A stretch of 64,000 nucleotides of DNA from Gilvimarinus polysaccharolyticus (GCF_001187555.1 NZ_LFIJ01000001.1:522169-586168), one strand, 5' to 3'; positions 17,857 to 28,471 are shown, counted from the first letter of the stretch. Notes: generated from the sequence alone by a model not told the origin. Program-made: numbers and translations.

Positions 17857-19662
17857 ATGATGACTTTTAAGCCCAGAACTCTAGCGTTTGCCGGCAGCCT
17901 ATGCTTGACGCTCGCAGCTTGTGGTGGTGGCACCTCAAGTAATAATTCCAATTCGGATTCCACATCATCCAGTGTGGTGACATCATCGCAATCAAGTACA
18001 TCGAGTGCGTCGAGTGCGTCGAGCAAGAGCCGGATTCATGTCAATCAAGTAGGTTTTGCTTTAGGTGGGAAAAAAGTTGCAGTTATCCCTCAGTCGGAGG
18101 CTACGCATTTTAGCGTTATTAACGCGGCCACAAATATCGAGGCGGCTAGTGGCGAGATTGATGCGTATCAGCAGTGGTCCTATGCCGCAGAGGCGGTGGG
18201 GCAGGCGGACTTTAGCCAGTTGACGGTGCCTGGTGAGTATTTTGTGCGTGTTGATGGCTTGAATGATTCAGATGTTTTTGTTATTGCCGATGATCCTTAC
18301 AGCGAGCTGAATAAAGCGGTTATTAAAGCCTATTATTATAATCGCGCCAGCACAGCGCTTGAGGCGCAATATGCTGGCGTATGGGCCCGCGAAAGTGGCC
18401 ACCCCGATACTCAAGTCCTGATTCACCCATCCGCGGCCAGTGCAGAACGTCCCGCCGAGAGCGTAATTTCATCACCTAAAGGTTGGTACGATGCGGGTGA
18501 TTACGGTAAGTACATTGTTAACTCTGGCATCTCGACTTACACCTTGCTGGCAGCGCTGGAACACTACCCAGAGCTATACGCCGAGCGCGAATTAAACATT
18601 CCCGAAAGCGGCGATAGCGTGCCCGATTTGTTAGATGAAGTGCGCTGGAATCTGGATTGGATGCTAAGCATGCAAGATCCTGCCGATGGCGGTGTGTACC
18701 ACAAGTTAACCACTAAAAACTTTGTCGGTGTGGTGATGCCAAGCGACACTGCCGAGCCCCGTTACGTGGTGCAAAAAGCAACCGCAGCTACACTTAATTT
18801 TAGCGCGGTAATGGCGGCTGCTAGCCGTGTTGTTAAACCTTACGATACAGCTTTAGCGAGTCAAATGTTAACTGCAGCCAAGCGCGCTTGGCAGTGGGCA
18901 GAGCAAAACCCTAATGTGGCTTATGTACAGCCTGGCGATGTTAATACTGGCGCTTATGGTGATAGTAATTTTGCCGATGAGTTTGTTTGGGCCGCCGCCG
19001 AGCTATACATCAGTAGTGGCGAGGATAGCTACTATCAAGCGATCAATGCAGGGTCGGCGGGCAATGCTGTGCCCAGCTGGTCGCAATCGTTAGGTTTGGC
19101 GTGGATGTCATTGGCGGCACACGCTGACGACTTAACCGCTGTTGCGAATAAAGCACTGATTAATCAGCGTGTCACTGAATTAGCGGATGCCATTATGGCT
19201 ACCGGCGAGCAATCAGCTTATGGCGTATCAATGGCCAGCTCTGATTTTGTTTGGGGTAGTAATGGTGTTGCCATGAACCGCGCGATGATGTTGGTGCAAG
19301 CCTATCGAGTGAGCGCTGATAGCCAGTATATGGATGGCGCTCAGGCGCTGTTAGATTACGTCTTAGGGCGCAATCCAACCGAGTACAGCTTTGTTACTGG
19401 CTTTGGTGCGCGCCCCCCCATGGATATTCACCACAGGCCTTCGGCGGCCGACGATGTTGATGCCCCAGTGCCAGGCTTTTTAGCTGGCGGCCCACACAGC
19501 GGCCAACAAGATGGTTGTAACTATCCGTCGAGTCTCGCGGCCGAATCTTATCTTGACGATTGGTGCAGCTATTCAACTAACGAGATTACGATTAATTGGA
19601 ACGCGCCGTTGGTTTATGTAAGTGGTGCATTAGAGACTTATTACTTAAATCTGAGCAAGTGA
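17857..19662 (+). CDS. Glycoside hydrolase family 9 lipoprotein (cellulase or exo-glucosidase)
   Basis: A 601-residue surface or periplasmic hydrolase acting on beta-1,4-glucans or their oligosaccharides. It has a lipoprotein signal with lipobox LAAC (Cys22), a Ser/Thr-rich linker (about 27-58), the CelD_N immunoglobulin-like domain (about 60-142; RIHVNQVGF), and the GH9 catalytic barrel (about 150-600). Catalytic elements are visible: GWYDAGDYGKY with Asp212 and Asp215, MDIHHRPSA near 522-530 with the conserved histidine and arginine, and the proton donor Glu576 in NEITINWNAPLVY. No carbohydrate-binding module is attached. Lipoprotein anchoring and the CelD_N plus GH9 layout fit enzymes that trim cello-oligosaccharides at the cell; endo versus exo action cannot be decided from sequence alone. 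Confidence 0.92.
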   Translation: MMTFKPRTLAFAGSLCLTLAACGGGTSSNNSNSDSTSSSVVTSSQSSTSSASSASSKSRIHVNQVGFALGGKKVAVIPQSEATHFSVINAATNIEAASGEIDAYQQWSYAAEAVGQADFSQLTVPGEYFVRVDGLNDSDVFVIADDPYSELNKAVIKAYYYNRASTALEAQYAGVWARESGHPDTQVLIHPSAASAERPAESVISSPKGWYDAGDYGKYIVNSGISTYTLLAALEHYPELYAERELNIPESGDSVPDLLDEVRWNLDWMLSMQDPADGGVYHKLTTKNFVGVVMPSDTAEPRYVVQKATAATLNFSAVMAAASRVVKPYDTALASQMLTAAKRAWQWAEQNPNVAYVQPGDVNTGAYGDSNFADEFVWAAAELYISSGEDSYYQAINAGSAGNAVPSWSQSLGLAWMSLAAHADDLTAVANKALINQRVTELADAIMATGEQSAYGVSMASSDFVWGSNGVAMNRAMMLVQAYRVSADSQYMDGAQALLDYVLGRNPTEYSFVTGFGARPPMDIHHRPSAADDVDAPVPGFLAGGPHSGQQDGCNYPSSLAAESYLDDWCSYSTNEITINWNAPLVYVSGALETYYLNLSK

Positions 19663-19973
19663 TAAGCGGCCAGCATTAATCGTAGTGCTTAAGTCGGTCA
19701 TAACTTTTTATTATCGCAAGGTTATTATGCGAGTCTGAAGGGTTATGGCCGCTCAACTACCCACTTCGTTGTCACAATGGCTAAGCGGTTCGACACCGGC
19801 TAAAAACCAAGCGCTTGCGCAGGTTAAGCTCCTCTTGCCTCCCCCATTGTTGAATAATTTATCTTGTTAGGCTCAATTTTTACGCTGCGGTTTTTATTGT
19901 GGCACACAGCTGCATGTGTTTGTTAGGCGAGCGGACTGTATGGCTGTAGTGAATTCGCTCGCCTTATTTCCCG
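19663..19973. other. Intergenic region with two inverted repeats
   Basis: There is no gene in these 311 bases. One nested structure runs from CGGTCATAAC (19695-19704) to GTTATGGCCG (19742-19751), one mismatch, and encloses TCGCA (19714-19718) and TGCGA (19728-19732). A second, GGCGAGCG (19926-19933) with CGCTCGCC (19956-19963), lies ten bases from the end of the peptidase gene. They probably mark the 3' ends of the two convergent transcripts; neither is followed by a good T-run. Confidence 0.45.
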
Positions 19974-21961
19974 CTAGTTGGCGTTGCTGGGTAAGTGCTG
20001 GTTTAGAAAGCTGTCCATGGCTTTAAACGTTGCGACTCGGTTATCTTCATTAGACAGATAGTGGTCTTCGTTTTCTAATACGACATAGGTGACAGGCTTG
20101 TCGAGACTTTTGAGTGCCTGGTGCATGCGTTCGCTGTGCTTGATGGGTACTTGACGGTCGGCGTCGCCGTGCACTAACAGTACGGGCACCTTGATTTTAT
20201 CTGCGTGGTTAACCGGCGAGATATCTTTTAATTGCCCCCCAAGCTTACCTATTTGTTTATCCGCAATGTTGTACTTTGTTCGGAAGTCGCGGTTATCTCG
20301 AACTAAGTCAAATACATCGCTCACCCCGGCAACGCTGAGCGCACAGTGGTAAAAGTCGGGAGTTTTAACTACGCCCATCAGTGCGGCATAACCGCCGTAA
20401 CTGGCACCTGCAAGGCAAATCTTATCGGGATCGGCAATGCCGTCTTTAATCAGTTTTAGTGCGCCGTCCTGGATGTCATCTTGCATTTCTTTACCCCACT
20501 TTTGTAGGCCAGCGTTACGGTGTGCAAAGCCTTCGCCAGTTGATCCACGAAAGTTCATTTGCAAAACAGCGTAACCTTTGTTGGCAAAAAACTGAGACCA
20601 ATAGTCGAATGCATTACTGTCGCGGGCCTGCGGGCCGCCGTGGGGGAATATAATGGTGGGGAGTTTTTTGGGTTTTTGGCCTTTGGGTAAGGTCAGCTTA
20701 GCCTCAATGGCAAGGCCGTCGCGAGCGCTATAAGGGTAATTTTGCACGCTGCTTAGCGTCTCTGGTGGCAAGCTACGATAGCGGTATTCTAACGCCGTTA
20801 GTTTGGCCGGGTTGCGCTGCCCTAAATAATAAGTCCCCGATTCTGTAGCGCCGGTGGTATAGAGCAAGTAATGATTTTTATCGTCGGTTAGATCGTAAAT
20901 ATAATTTTGGGTGTTGGGCATTAGCTTATTAATGCTTTTTTGTAGCAGGTTAAGTTTATCCGAGAAATAAACAGAGCCTTGATTTGATGTTGAGTTAATG
21001 CCAATAACCTCATAGCTGTTCGGGTCGTAAATCAGCGAGCCTGTCACATCGTAATTAGGGTCAGAATAAACCAGATTTTTTTCCAGCTTTGGGTCTTTTA
21101 AATCGACCTTGAAAATCGCAAGGCGGTCATCGTAAGCGGCGCGCAGATAAACAATGTCAGGGTCTTTGCCAAAACCGATGACAGAGGTTTGTTCTTTGGA
21201 TAGTGGTGTGTAGGGCCAAAGTTCACGCCATTTTTTTGTGTTTAAGTCATAAATCCTGCTGGTTAACGTGCCGTCATTAAGGTGCAACCCAACACGGACT
21301 CGGTGTTGCAGGTCGGTACTCCAACTCAGAATACTAGATTCTGAATTTTGCACTGCTACGACGCGTTGATTGCGGATGTTAACCTTATAAATCACGTTGT
21401 GTGGGCCGCCAGAAAAGCCGGGCATTGCCATCAGTAGATGGTCTGGATCCTCGGTTAGCAAGTCGACGATCTGGTCTTGAGCGGTAGGTAAACTTGAAAG
21501 TCGTCGAGGAACGTGTGCTTAAACGGCCGGGTAACTTCTCCAGTTTCGGTGTTAATAATAAGCAGTCGAGTTTCTCGTGTGTCACCGCGCACTTGTGCCC
21601 ATCCAATCCATGTGTCGCGCTGTGCTGGGTAGAAGGTGTGTACCAAGAGTGTATTGTTGTCCTTCCAGTGGATTTTATAAATAAAATATTTGCTGTTGTC
21701 GGTATACAGGTGAAATTTTTTCTCCTGAGTTTCAAGGTTGGTTACCTGAACCGCAATACCTTTTTGATCTTGAGTTTTTATGCGTACTAGTGCGGCAAGC
21801 TTTTTGCCGTTGGGTGTTAGGGTTAGCTCGCCTGCATCAGGCAGTTGGGCAAAATTTTCGATGCTAAGGTTGGCCGCGGCACTGTAGGCACTCAAGATAA
21901 ACGATAACGCTATAAGCGTGTTAATAAATAGATGGGGCAGGGCTCTTGCTGGGGTGGGCAT
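19974..21961 (-). pseudogene. S9 family prolyl oligopeptidase, broken by a single frameshift
   Basis: The gene is in two overlapping frames. The first (21455-21961, 168 residues) has a signal peptide ending near SAAA and the start of the beta-propeller (LSIENFAQLPDAGELTL), and runs out of homology after DDFQVYL. The second (to 19974) picks up with TAQDQIVDLLTEDPDHLLM and holds the rest of the propeller and the alpha/beta-hydrolase domain. Loss of one base near 21488-21496 explains it. The catalytic triad is intact: Ser in GASYGGYA, Asp in HGDADRQVP and His in NEDHYLS. Rejoined, it would be about 660 residues, normal for exported S9 dipeptidyl or oligopeptidases. No slippery heptamer is present, so programmed frameshifting is unlikely; a recent mutation or a sequencing error remain open. 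Confidence 0.88.
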
Positions 21962-22526
21962 ACGTCATCCTTGTTTATTGTTGTCTTTCAGACTAGAAGG
22001 TTTCTCTGGTGTCCGTATTCTCACGAAACTGATGTGAAAGTTCAAGTTATGGGTCTTCCGGTTCAATCCGTGAGGGTTAAGCGTATGTTAGATGGTCGAG
22101 TTAGACGTTAAGCCAGCCCTTGGTGTGTTGTGGCCAGAACACAAAGTCAACCCGGTCTCGCCCTAACTGGTCGGTATATGCGTGAACAAGTAGTAAGTGA
22201 ATATTTGTGGCTATGTTGTAACAGTGCCGGGCCATTACCTTTATTGGCTTTGGCTGTTTTTTTGGGTAAGGCGGAGCTAATGTATTTACTTAGTGCCGCC
22301 TAGGTCATGCTGCCACCTTTAAGCTTCGCGTTAATTGCATCAGGAAATGACGAAGCTGGTGTTTGTGATTTGTTTCCTTGATTTTTATTGTATTTTTTTT
22401 AGGCATTTTCAGGTAATAAGCTATCTCATAGCCCAGTAAATTGCGATAATGGTAAGTTAGCGCAAGCCAGTAATGCTTGATTTGATCTGTTGTCGGCCTA
22501 CAACCGGCACAACCAAGGAATCCGTG
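21962..22526. other. Long intergenic region before the two-partner secretion locus
   Basis: These 565 bases separate the divergent peptidase and exoprotein genes. I see no gene. A possible promoter for the exoprotein is TTGTGA (22363-22368), 17 bases, TATTGT (22386-22391); this is weak. An inverted repeat AGCTTCG (22322-22328) with CGAAGCT (22351-22357) lies just upstream of it and could be a regulator site. The exoprotein's ribosome-binding site is AAGGA, seven bases before the ATG at 22527. Confidence 0.4.
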
Positions 22527-25500
22527 ATGTCAGCTAAGCCAAAATCCACTCATCAATGTGTTTGTCCTCCCTATCGATCGCGTGCTTTGGCACTTACCAT
22601 CGCTCTTATCAGCGGCGCAGCTTATGCTGGGCCTAATGGCGGCGTGGTAATTGATGGCGATGCCAATATTGATATTCGCGGCAAGCTCACCGATATCCTA
22701 CAAAACACCCAAAACACCACCATCGTTTGGGACAACTTTGATATTAACATTGATGAAATCGTTAATTTCATTCAGCCCAACGACACCTCCATCGCCCTTA
22801 ACCGCGTGTTTAGCGCCGATGGTACGCAAATCAACGGCCAGCTTAACGCCAACGGCCGCGTGTTTGTCATGGACGCCAACGGCGTTTTGTTTGGGCAGAG
22901 TGCTAGCGTCAACGTCGGCTCATTGGTGGCCTCTACGTTGGATGTGTCGCATACCGACTACACCAACTTTACCTTTAGCGGCAACGGCGCTCCGGCCTCG
23001 GTATTAAACCTAGGCGCAATCACCGCCGCCGACACCGGTGCGGTAGCACTATTGGGTGGGCAGGTAAGCAACCGCGGTGTGATTCAGGCCAAGCTCGGCA
23101 ACGTAGCGCTCGCAGCGGGTAACCAAATCACTCTCGACTTTGCCGGCGACGGCTTGCTGAATGTACAGGTGGACGAAGCCGCGCTTAACGCCCTGGCCGA
23201 AAACCACGGCCTGATACAAACCCCCGGCGGCCAAGTATTAATGACCGCCCATGCCAGTGATGCGTTGCTGCAAACCGTGGTCAACAACACAGGTGTAATA
23301 GAAGCGCAAAGTCTGCAAGCGCAAGATGGCAAAATTATGTTGCTTGGTGGTTTCAACGGCGGCACGGTTAATGTCAGCGGCACGCTCGATGCCTCTGCCC
23401 CTAACAGCGGTAATGGCGGTTTTATAGAAACCTCTGGCGCGGTGGTGCAAGTAACCGCTAATGCCAACATCGATGCCTCCAGCGCCAACGGCAGCGCCGG
23501 CACCTGGTTGCTCGACCCAACAGATTTGGACATCAGCTACGACGAAATGGGCGCAGACGATGGCGTCAGCCACGTTCATACCCAAGCCCTGCAAAACTCA
23601 CTGGCCGGTAGCAATGTCATATTACAAACCGCCGATGCTGGCGCCGGTAATGGCGATATCACCATTGCTGACCCTATTATTTGGGCCAGCGCCAATACTT
23701 TAACGCTAGATGCTGATGGTGGCATTGTCTTTAATGATTATGTTCAGGCACCCAACGGCGGCCTAAATCTTACCGCATTGGCCGACATTACTAGCGGCGC
23801 TGAGGGCCACATTAATGTGGCGGCCTTCACCTTAGAATCCGGTAACTTTAGCCAAATCATGGCGACCCTGCCGACGTTTATGGCTGACGACTTCACTCTA
23901 AACGGCGGCACCTTTACCCGTGCCACAGGTGGTAATGGCACCGGGTCACCACTACAAATTACCGATATTTTTGGCCTGCAAGGATTGGCAACTACCCTAA
24001 ACCTTAGTGCAACCTTACAAAACGACATAGACGCTTCAGATACCGCGGGCTGGAACAGCGGGGCGGGTTTCGATCCTATTGGCAATTCCAGTATTCCCTA
24101 CAGTGCCACATTTGATGGTGCTGGCTTTGTCATCGACGGCCTAACCATTAACCGTCCAGCAGAGAATTTTGTTGCTCTATTTGGTCACACGAGCTCAACG
24201 GCCTCCATCAGCAGGCTGGGTGTTACTGAGGGTCAAATTACAGGTGATTACTATGTGGGCGGCTTGGTCGCTAGAAACCGTGGTGACGTTAGCCTAAGTT
24301 ACACAACCGGTACGGTGATTGGGGATACGGATGTTGGTGGATTAGTCGGTAATAACACCAATGGATCCGTGGATCAAAGCTACTCGACCAGCGCCGTTAC
24401 TGGTGATGAAAGCGTTGCTGGCTTGGTCGGCAACAATGCCATGGCTACCGTGACGCAAAGCTATGCCAGCGGCTTGGTGACAGGCGGCTTCATCGCTATT
24501 GGCGGTTTGGTGGGCTATAACTTCAACGGGACGGTTAATAATAGCTACTGGGACAGCTTTACCACCAATCAACCTGGTGTTGGGGTTCCAGGTGCGGGTA
24601 GTATCTTTAACGCCACGGCCGTTAACGGCGATTGGTCCGGAGCGACGGATGCTTACGACCAAGCCAGCTATGAAGTAGTCGGTCAAGAATTTGATTTTGC
24701 CAATACCTGGTTTATCGCCGAGGGCAGCTCGCGCCCGATGCTGCGTGCCTTTTTAGACGGCGGCAATATCTCTAACTTGTATCAGTTACAAGGCATGGCG
24801 GCTGATTTAACCGGCAGCTACATTTTACTTAACGATATCGATGCATCGGCCACCGCTTCAACCGACAACGCGGATGTTTGGGGCGGGCGCGGTTTTGCGC
24901 CGGTGGGTCATATAACTCCCGGTGGCGCTTTTACCGGCGAGCTAGACGGCCAAGGTTTTCAGATTGGAGGTTTGACCATTAATCGGCCTGCACTCACTGG
25001 CGTTGGTCTTTTTGGTGTTGCAACTGGCGCGACTTTTTCGGACCTGAGCTTGACCGGTATTAATATTGTTGGCGATGTATATGTCGGGGGGGTAGTGGGG
25101 CAAGATGGTCTATCTTCAATCTCCGATGTTGATGTTGCCGGTGATGTCGCGGGTGGGAGTGGTGTTGGAGGCCTGATTGGTGGGTCTAATACCTCCTCTA
25201 TAGTGGGGAGTTATTCTGACGTTAATGTGGCAGGTGTAGCGTCAAGCGGTGGATTAGTAGGCCTCGCTGATGGACTTACTGTAAATACTAGTTATGCAGT
25301 GGGCGAGGTTAGTGGGGAAACGTACTCTGGCGGTTTGGTAGGCGTATTGCGCGCGGCGGGCTCTATTACTGATTCATTTGCCACAGGGGCTGTAGAGGCA
25401 ACTACTAACTATGCGGGTGGCTTAGTTGGTCACCTAGAAAACGCTACAATAGTAACCTCTTGGGCCAGTGGCGAGGTTGCCACAGCTGGGGCTAGCAGTG

Positions 25501-28373
25501 GTGGCTTGGTGGCTCGGGACAATGGCGGCAATACTTATACTAATAACTACTGGGACTCTTTCACCACTGCGCAAGCCGATGCTACCGGTGCGGGTGGAGT
25601 GGTTGCCGGTATAACCGCGGTTACCGGTGATTGGTCGGTTGCAGAAACCGCCTACAGCGCTGGCAGCTACACAGGCTTTGATTTTGGCAACGCATGGTTT
25701 ATCGCCGAGGGCCACTCTCGCCCAATGCTGCGTGCTTTTTTAAGTGGCGGTGGCGAAATACATAATCTCTACGACTTGCAAGGCATGGCCGCTGATTTAG
25801 CAGGTAGCTACACCTTAATGACCGATATCGACGCCTCGGCCACTGCCTCTACCGATAACGCCGATGTTTGGGGTGGGTTGGGCTTTGCTCCGGTAGGCAA
25901 TTCGGTTGAATTTAGCGGTGATTTTGACGGCAATAACCACGTTATTAGCAATCTAACCATCAACCGTCCCGAGGCCGGTTATGTTGGTCTGTTTGGACGC
26001 ACCAATGGCGCTATTATCTCCGATGTTGGGCTCACCCAAGTGAATATTGTTGGCACTAACACCGTTGGGGCGTTAGTGGGCATGAGCCTTAATGGTTCTA
26101 TCTCGGAGGTGTTTAGTTCTGGGCAGGTAACTGGTGAGAATACTGTTGGCGGCTTGGCTGGCTTGAATGATTCGTCCGTTTCTAATAGTTATTCTGTGGC
26201 CCAAGTGAATGGAGATGATAATGTTGGCGGGTTAGTAGGTACAAATAACTTTATTGGTAGTATCTCGCAAAGCTATGCGACAGGTGTGGTCACTGGCACT
26301 AGTTCAGTCGGTGGGTTAGTCGGTCATAACGAAAATAGTGTTGTTAACAGTTTTTGGAACGTCGATACCACTGGCGTCGGCATAGGGTCCGGCCCGACAG
26401 CGGGGGCCGCCGGCCTCACTACTACCGAATTTACTAACCTAGCAAACTTCACCAGCTGGGGCGCAGACATAGACGCCGAAGGCGGTACAGGTTCTGTATG
26501 GCGTATTTACGAAGGCCAATCTACTCCGTTATTGCGCTCATTCCTAACCGAAATCGATGTGATCGCCTATGACGATTACAAAGTCTACGACGGCGTCGCC
26601 TACGATGGCCTGCACGACATTAACGCCACCACCGGCGCGGGCGTGCGCTACGGCAACAGCTACGCCGAGTTTGTGGCAGCCTTTGGCGAAAATGGCACAC
26701 CGTACGGATCGGACGACATTAACAGCGCCGATTTAGAATACACCGGCGACTCGCAAGGCGCGATTGACGCCGGCACCTACGATATTACCCCCAGCGAGTT
26801 GTGGTCCAACCAAAGCGGTTACGACATTGTGATGAACGACGGTGTGCTCACCATCGATCAAGCCGTGGTCAGCGTTACCGTGAAGATCAACAACGCCAGT
26901 AAAGAGTACGGCGAAGCCGACCCCACCTTTAGCTGGGGAGTCACCTCGGGCTCTCTGGGTGCCGGCGACCGCTTAACCGGTCGTTTATCGCGCGCACCCG
27001 GTGAAAACGTGGGCAACTACGCCATTACCGGCAACGTCACCGGCGATTTAGCCAGCGGCAACTACGACGTCACCCTGATTAACGGCGTGTTTACCATTAC
27101 CCCGCGCGCCATTACCGTCAACATTGCCGACCTAGACAAAATCTATGGCGACGACGACCCAAGCTTTAGCTGGAGCATTACCGGTGGCAGCTTGGCTGCT
27201 GGCGAAACCTTAAACGGCACCTTAACCCGCGTACCCGGCGAGAACGTTGGCGACTACGTGATTACCGGTGCGTTAGAGGGCGACTTGGCCAGCAGCAACT
27301 ACACCGTCACCGTTGATGATGGCGTGTTGAGCATTGCCCCACGGCCACTGGTGATCAGCGCTGACGACTTTGCCAAAATCTATGGCCAAGACGACCCAGA
27401 GCTTACCTGGAGCCAAGGCGGCAGCGTGGTCGAGGGCGACACCCTAACCGTGAGCCTAAGCCGCAGCGAAGGCCAAAACGTGGGTTACTACACCATCACC
27501 CCAGAAGTAACCGGTGATGTCCTCAGCGACAACTACGCGCTTAGTATTAACAACGGCGCGCTGCAAATCACTCCCGCCGCACTGATGGTGACCGCCAACG
27601 ACATCGAGACCTACTGGAACCTGCTGCCACCGTTTAGCGCCACCTTAGACGGCCTAACCAACGGCGACACCGAGCAAGACGTGTTTGGTAACTCGCTGAC
27701 CGTGACATCCGACTTAAGCTTGCCGATACCGGGTGCATACACCTTAACGCCGATGGCAACACTGGCCAGCAGCAACTACACCGTTAGCTTTAACGACGGC
27801 GTGTTAAACCTGCTCAGCTCTAACCCCGGCGGTGGCTACGGCGATGGCTTAACCAGTACCCAACTGCCTGCACGGGAAGCACTGGGTCGCCAAGATCGCG
27901 CCAACCTCTTTGAAGGCCGCGATTTGCTGACCGGTGAGCTGGACGACATATCGCTTGGCGTATACCAAGACGGCGTGCGTGTGCCGGCGGCGGTTCTGGC
28001 CGAGTTTGGTCTACCTATGCCGCGCGCGGTGTTGTTTGCCAACAACAGCGATACCGTCGAGCCCGAATACGTAGAGATGCTGGAAAAATTTGTGGCTAAG
28101 CTCGCGCAATATCCCGAGTTTAACCTCTTAGTAGAAGGCCACACCTCGCACACCGGTCCGCGCTTGCTCAACGAAAAGCTCGCCCGTAAACGCGCTATGG
28201 CGGTGTACAACATACTGGTCGAGTTGGGTGTAGAGCCTGCGCGACTGGGTACCAAAGGCTTTAGCTGGACGCGCCCGATTGCCGACAACAGCACCCTAGA
28301 GGGGCAAGCGTTAAACCGTCGTACCGAGATCACGCCGGATAAGCCCAGCGCCGATCAAGACGCCAGCGAGTAA
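22527..28373 (+). CDS. Two-partner secretion exoprotein (TpsA) with GLUG repeats, YDG/MBG domains and a C-terminal OmpA-like domain
   Basis: A 1948-residue secreted or surface adhesin. From the N-terminus: an extended signal peptide (cleavage after AAYA, about residue 36); the haemagglutination-activity TPS domain (about 37-170; NANGRVFVMDANGVLFG), which is recognised by the TpsB pore; a beta-helical region with three long repeats of GLUG motifs (GGLVGxN; about 480-1320); a YDG-type domain (about 1345-1440); several MBG domains (about 1445-1760; KEYGEADPTFSW, KIYGDDDPSFSW, KIYGQDDPELTW); and an OmpA/Pal-like domain (about 1830-1935; EGHTSHTGP, LARKRAM, NRRTEI). The ATG at 22527 has a good ribosome-binding site; an open frame from 22473 has none. 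tpsB follows after 98 bases. The OmpA domain is very unusual for TpsA. Ser1874 replaces the aspartate that contacts peptidoglycan in OmpA, while Arg1889 is kept. Confidence 0.88.
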   Translation: MSAKPKSTHQCVCPPYRSRALALTIALISGAAYAGPNGGVVIDGDANIDIRGKLTDILQNTQNTTIVWDNFDINIDEIVNFIQPNDTSIALNRVFSADGTQINGQLNANGRVFVMDANGVLFGQSASVNVGSLVASTLDVSHTDYTNFTFSGNGAPASVLNLGAITAADTGAVALLGGQVSNRGVIQAKLGNVALAAGNQITLDFAGDGLLNVQVDEAALNALAENHGLIQTPGGQVLMTAHASDALLQTVVNNTGVIEAQSLQAQDGKIMLLGGFNGGTVNVSGTLDASAPNSGNGGFIETSGAVVQVTANANIDASSANGSAGTWLLDPTDLDISYDEMGADDGVSHVHTQALQNSLAGSNVILQTADAGAGNGDITIADPIIWASANTLTLDADGGIVFNDYVQAPNGGLNLTALADITSGAEGHINVAAFTLESGNFSQIMATLPTFMADDFTLNGGTFTRATGGNGTGSPLQITDIFGLQGLATTLNLSATLQNDIDASDTAGWNSGAGFDPIGNSSIPYSATFDGAGFVIDGLTINRPAENFVALFGHTSSTASISRLGVTEGQITGDYYVGGLVARNRGDVSLSYTTGTVIGDTDVGGLVGNNTNGSVDQSYSTSAVTGDESVAGLVGNNAMATVTQSYASGLVTGGFIAIGGLVGYNFNGTVNNSYWDSFTTNQPGVGVPGAGSIFNATAVNGDWSGATDAYDQASYEVVGQEFDFANTWFIAEGSSRPMLRAFLDGGNISNLYQLQGMAADLTGSYILLNDIDASATASTDNADVWGGRGFAPVGHITPGGAFTGELDGQGFQIGGLTINRPALTGVGLFGVATGATFSDLSLTGINIVGDVYVGGVVGQDGLSSISDVDVAGDVAGGSGVGGLIGGSNTSSIVGSYSDVNVAGVASSGGLVGLADGLTVNTSYAVGEVSGETYSGGLVGVLRAAGSITDSFATGAVEATTNYAGGLVGHLENATIVTSWASGEVATAGASSGGLVARDNGGNTYTNNYWDSFTTAQADATGAGGVVAGITAVTGDWSVAETAYSAGSYTGFDFGNAWFIAEGHSRPMLRAFLSGGGEIHNLYDLQGMAADLAGSYTLMTDIDASATASTDNADVWGGLGFAPVGNSVEFSGDFDGNNHVISNLTINRPEAGYVGLFGRTNGAIISDVGLTQVNIVGTNTVGALVGMSLNGSISEVFSSGQVTGENTVGGLAGLNDSSVSNSYSVAQVNGDDNVGGLVGTNNFIGSISQSYATGVVTGTSSVGGLVGHNENSVVNSFWNVDTTGVGIGSGPTAGAAGLTTTEFTNLANFTSWGADIDAEGGTGSVWRIYEGQSTPLLRSFLTEIDVIAYDDYKVYDGVAYDGLHDINATTGAGVRYGNSYAEFVAAFGENGTPYGSDDINSADLEYTGDSQGAIDAGTYDITPSELWSNQSGYDIVMNDGVLTIDQAVVSVTVKINNASKEYGEADPTFSWGVTSGSLGAGDRLTGRLSRAPGENVGNYAITGNVTGDLASGNYDVTLINGVFTITPRAITVNIADLDKIYGDDDPSFSWSITGGSLAAGETLNGTLTRVPGENVGDYVITGALEGDLASSNYTVTVDDGVLSIAPRPLVISADDFAKIYGQDDPELTWSQGGSVVEGDTLTVSLSRSEGQNVGYYTITPEVTGDVLSDNYALSINNGALQITPAALMVTANDIETYWNLLPPFSATLDGLTNGDTEQDVFGNSLTVTSDLSLPIPGAYTLTPMATLASSNYTVSFNDGVLNLLSSNPGGGYGDGLTSTQLPAREALGRQDRANLFEGRDLLTGELDDISLGVYQDGVRVPAAVLAEFGLPMPRAVLFANNSDTVEPEYVEMLEKFVAKLAQYPEFNLLVEGHTSHTGPRLLNEKLARKRAMAVYNILVELGVEPARLGTKGFSWTRPIADNSTLEGQALNRRTEITPDKPSADQDASE
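24693..25985. repeat. Two adjacent copies of a ~990-bp repeat inside the TpsA gene
   Basis: The block beginning GATTTTGCCAATACCTGG at 24693 recurs at 25680 (GATTTTGGCAACGCATGG) and stays collinear for about 300 bases, encoding FIAEG-S/H-SRPMLRAFL and then LQGMAADL with DIDASATASTDNADVWGG. A third, more divergent copy of the module starts near 23970. The well-matched edges flank faster-changing GLUG stretches. Confidence 0.8.
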
Positions 28374-28471
28374 CACCACAACCGACAAGCGGCGCCGCGC
28401 CATAAACCGTAGGGCGCCGCTTAACCCCGTATTTAACCGCGTATAAAACGCGATGGAGAGGAACGCGTAAC

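Noticed and set aside
21455-21496. Programmed -1 frameshift in the S9 peptidase
   Set aside because: No X-XXY-YYZ slippery site and no adjacent pseudoknot or stem could be seen; a simple one-base loss explains the data.
23084-23533. Minus-strand ORFs within tpsA, including 23084-23533, 27836-28333 and 24342-24686
   Set aside because: All oppose conserved domains of the exoprotein, and none has a plausible start region.
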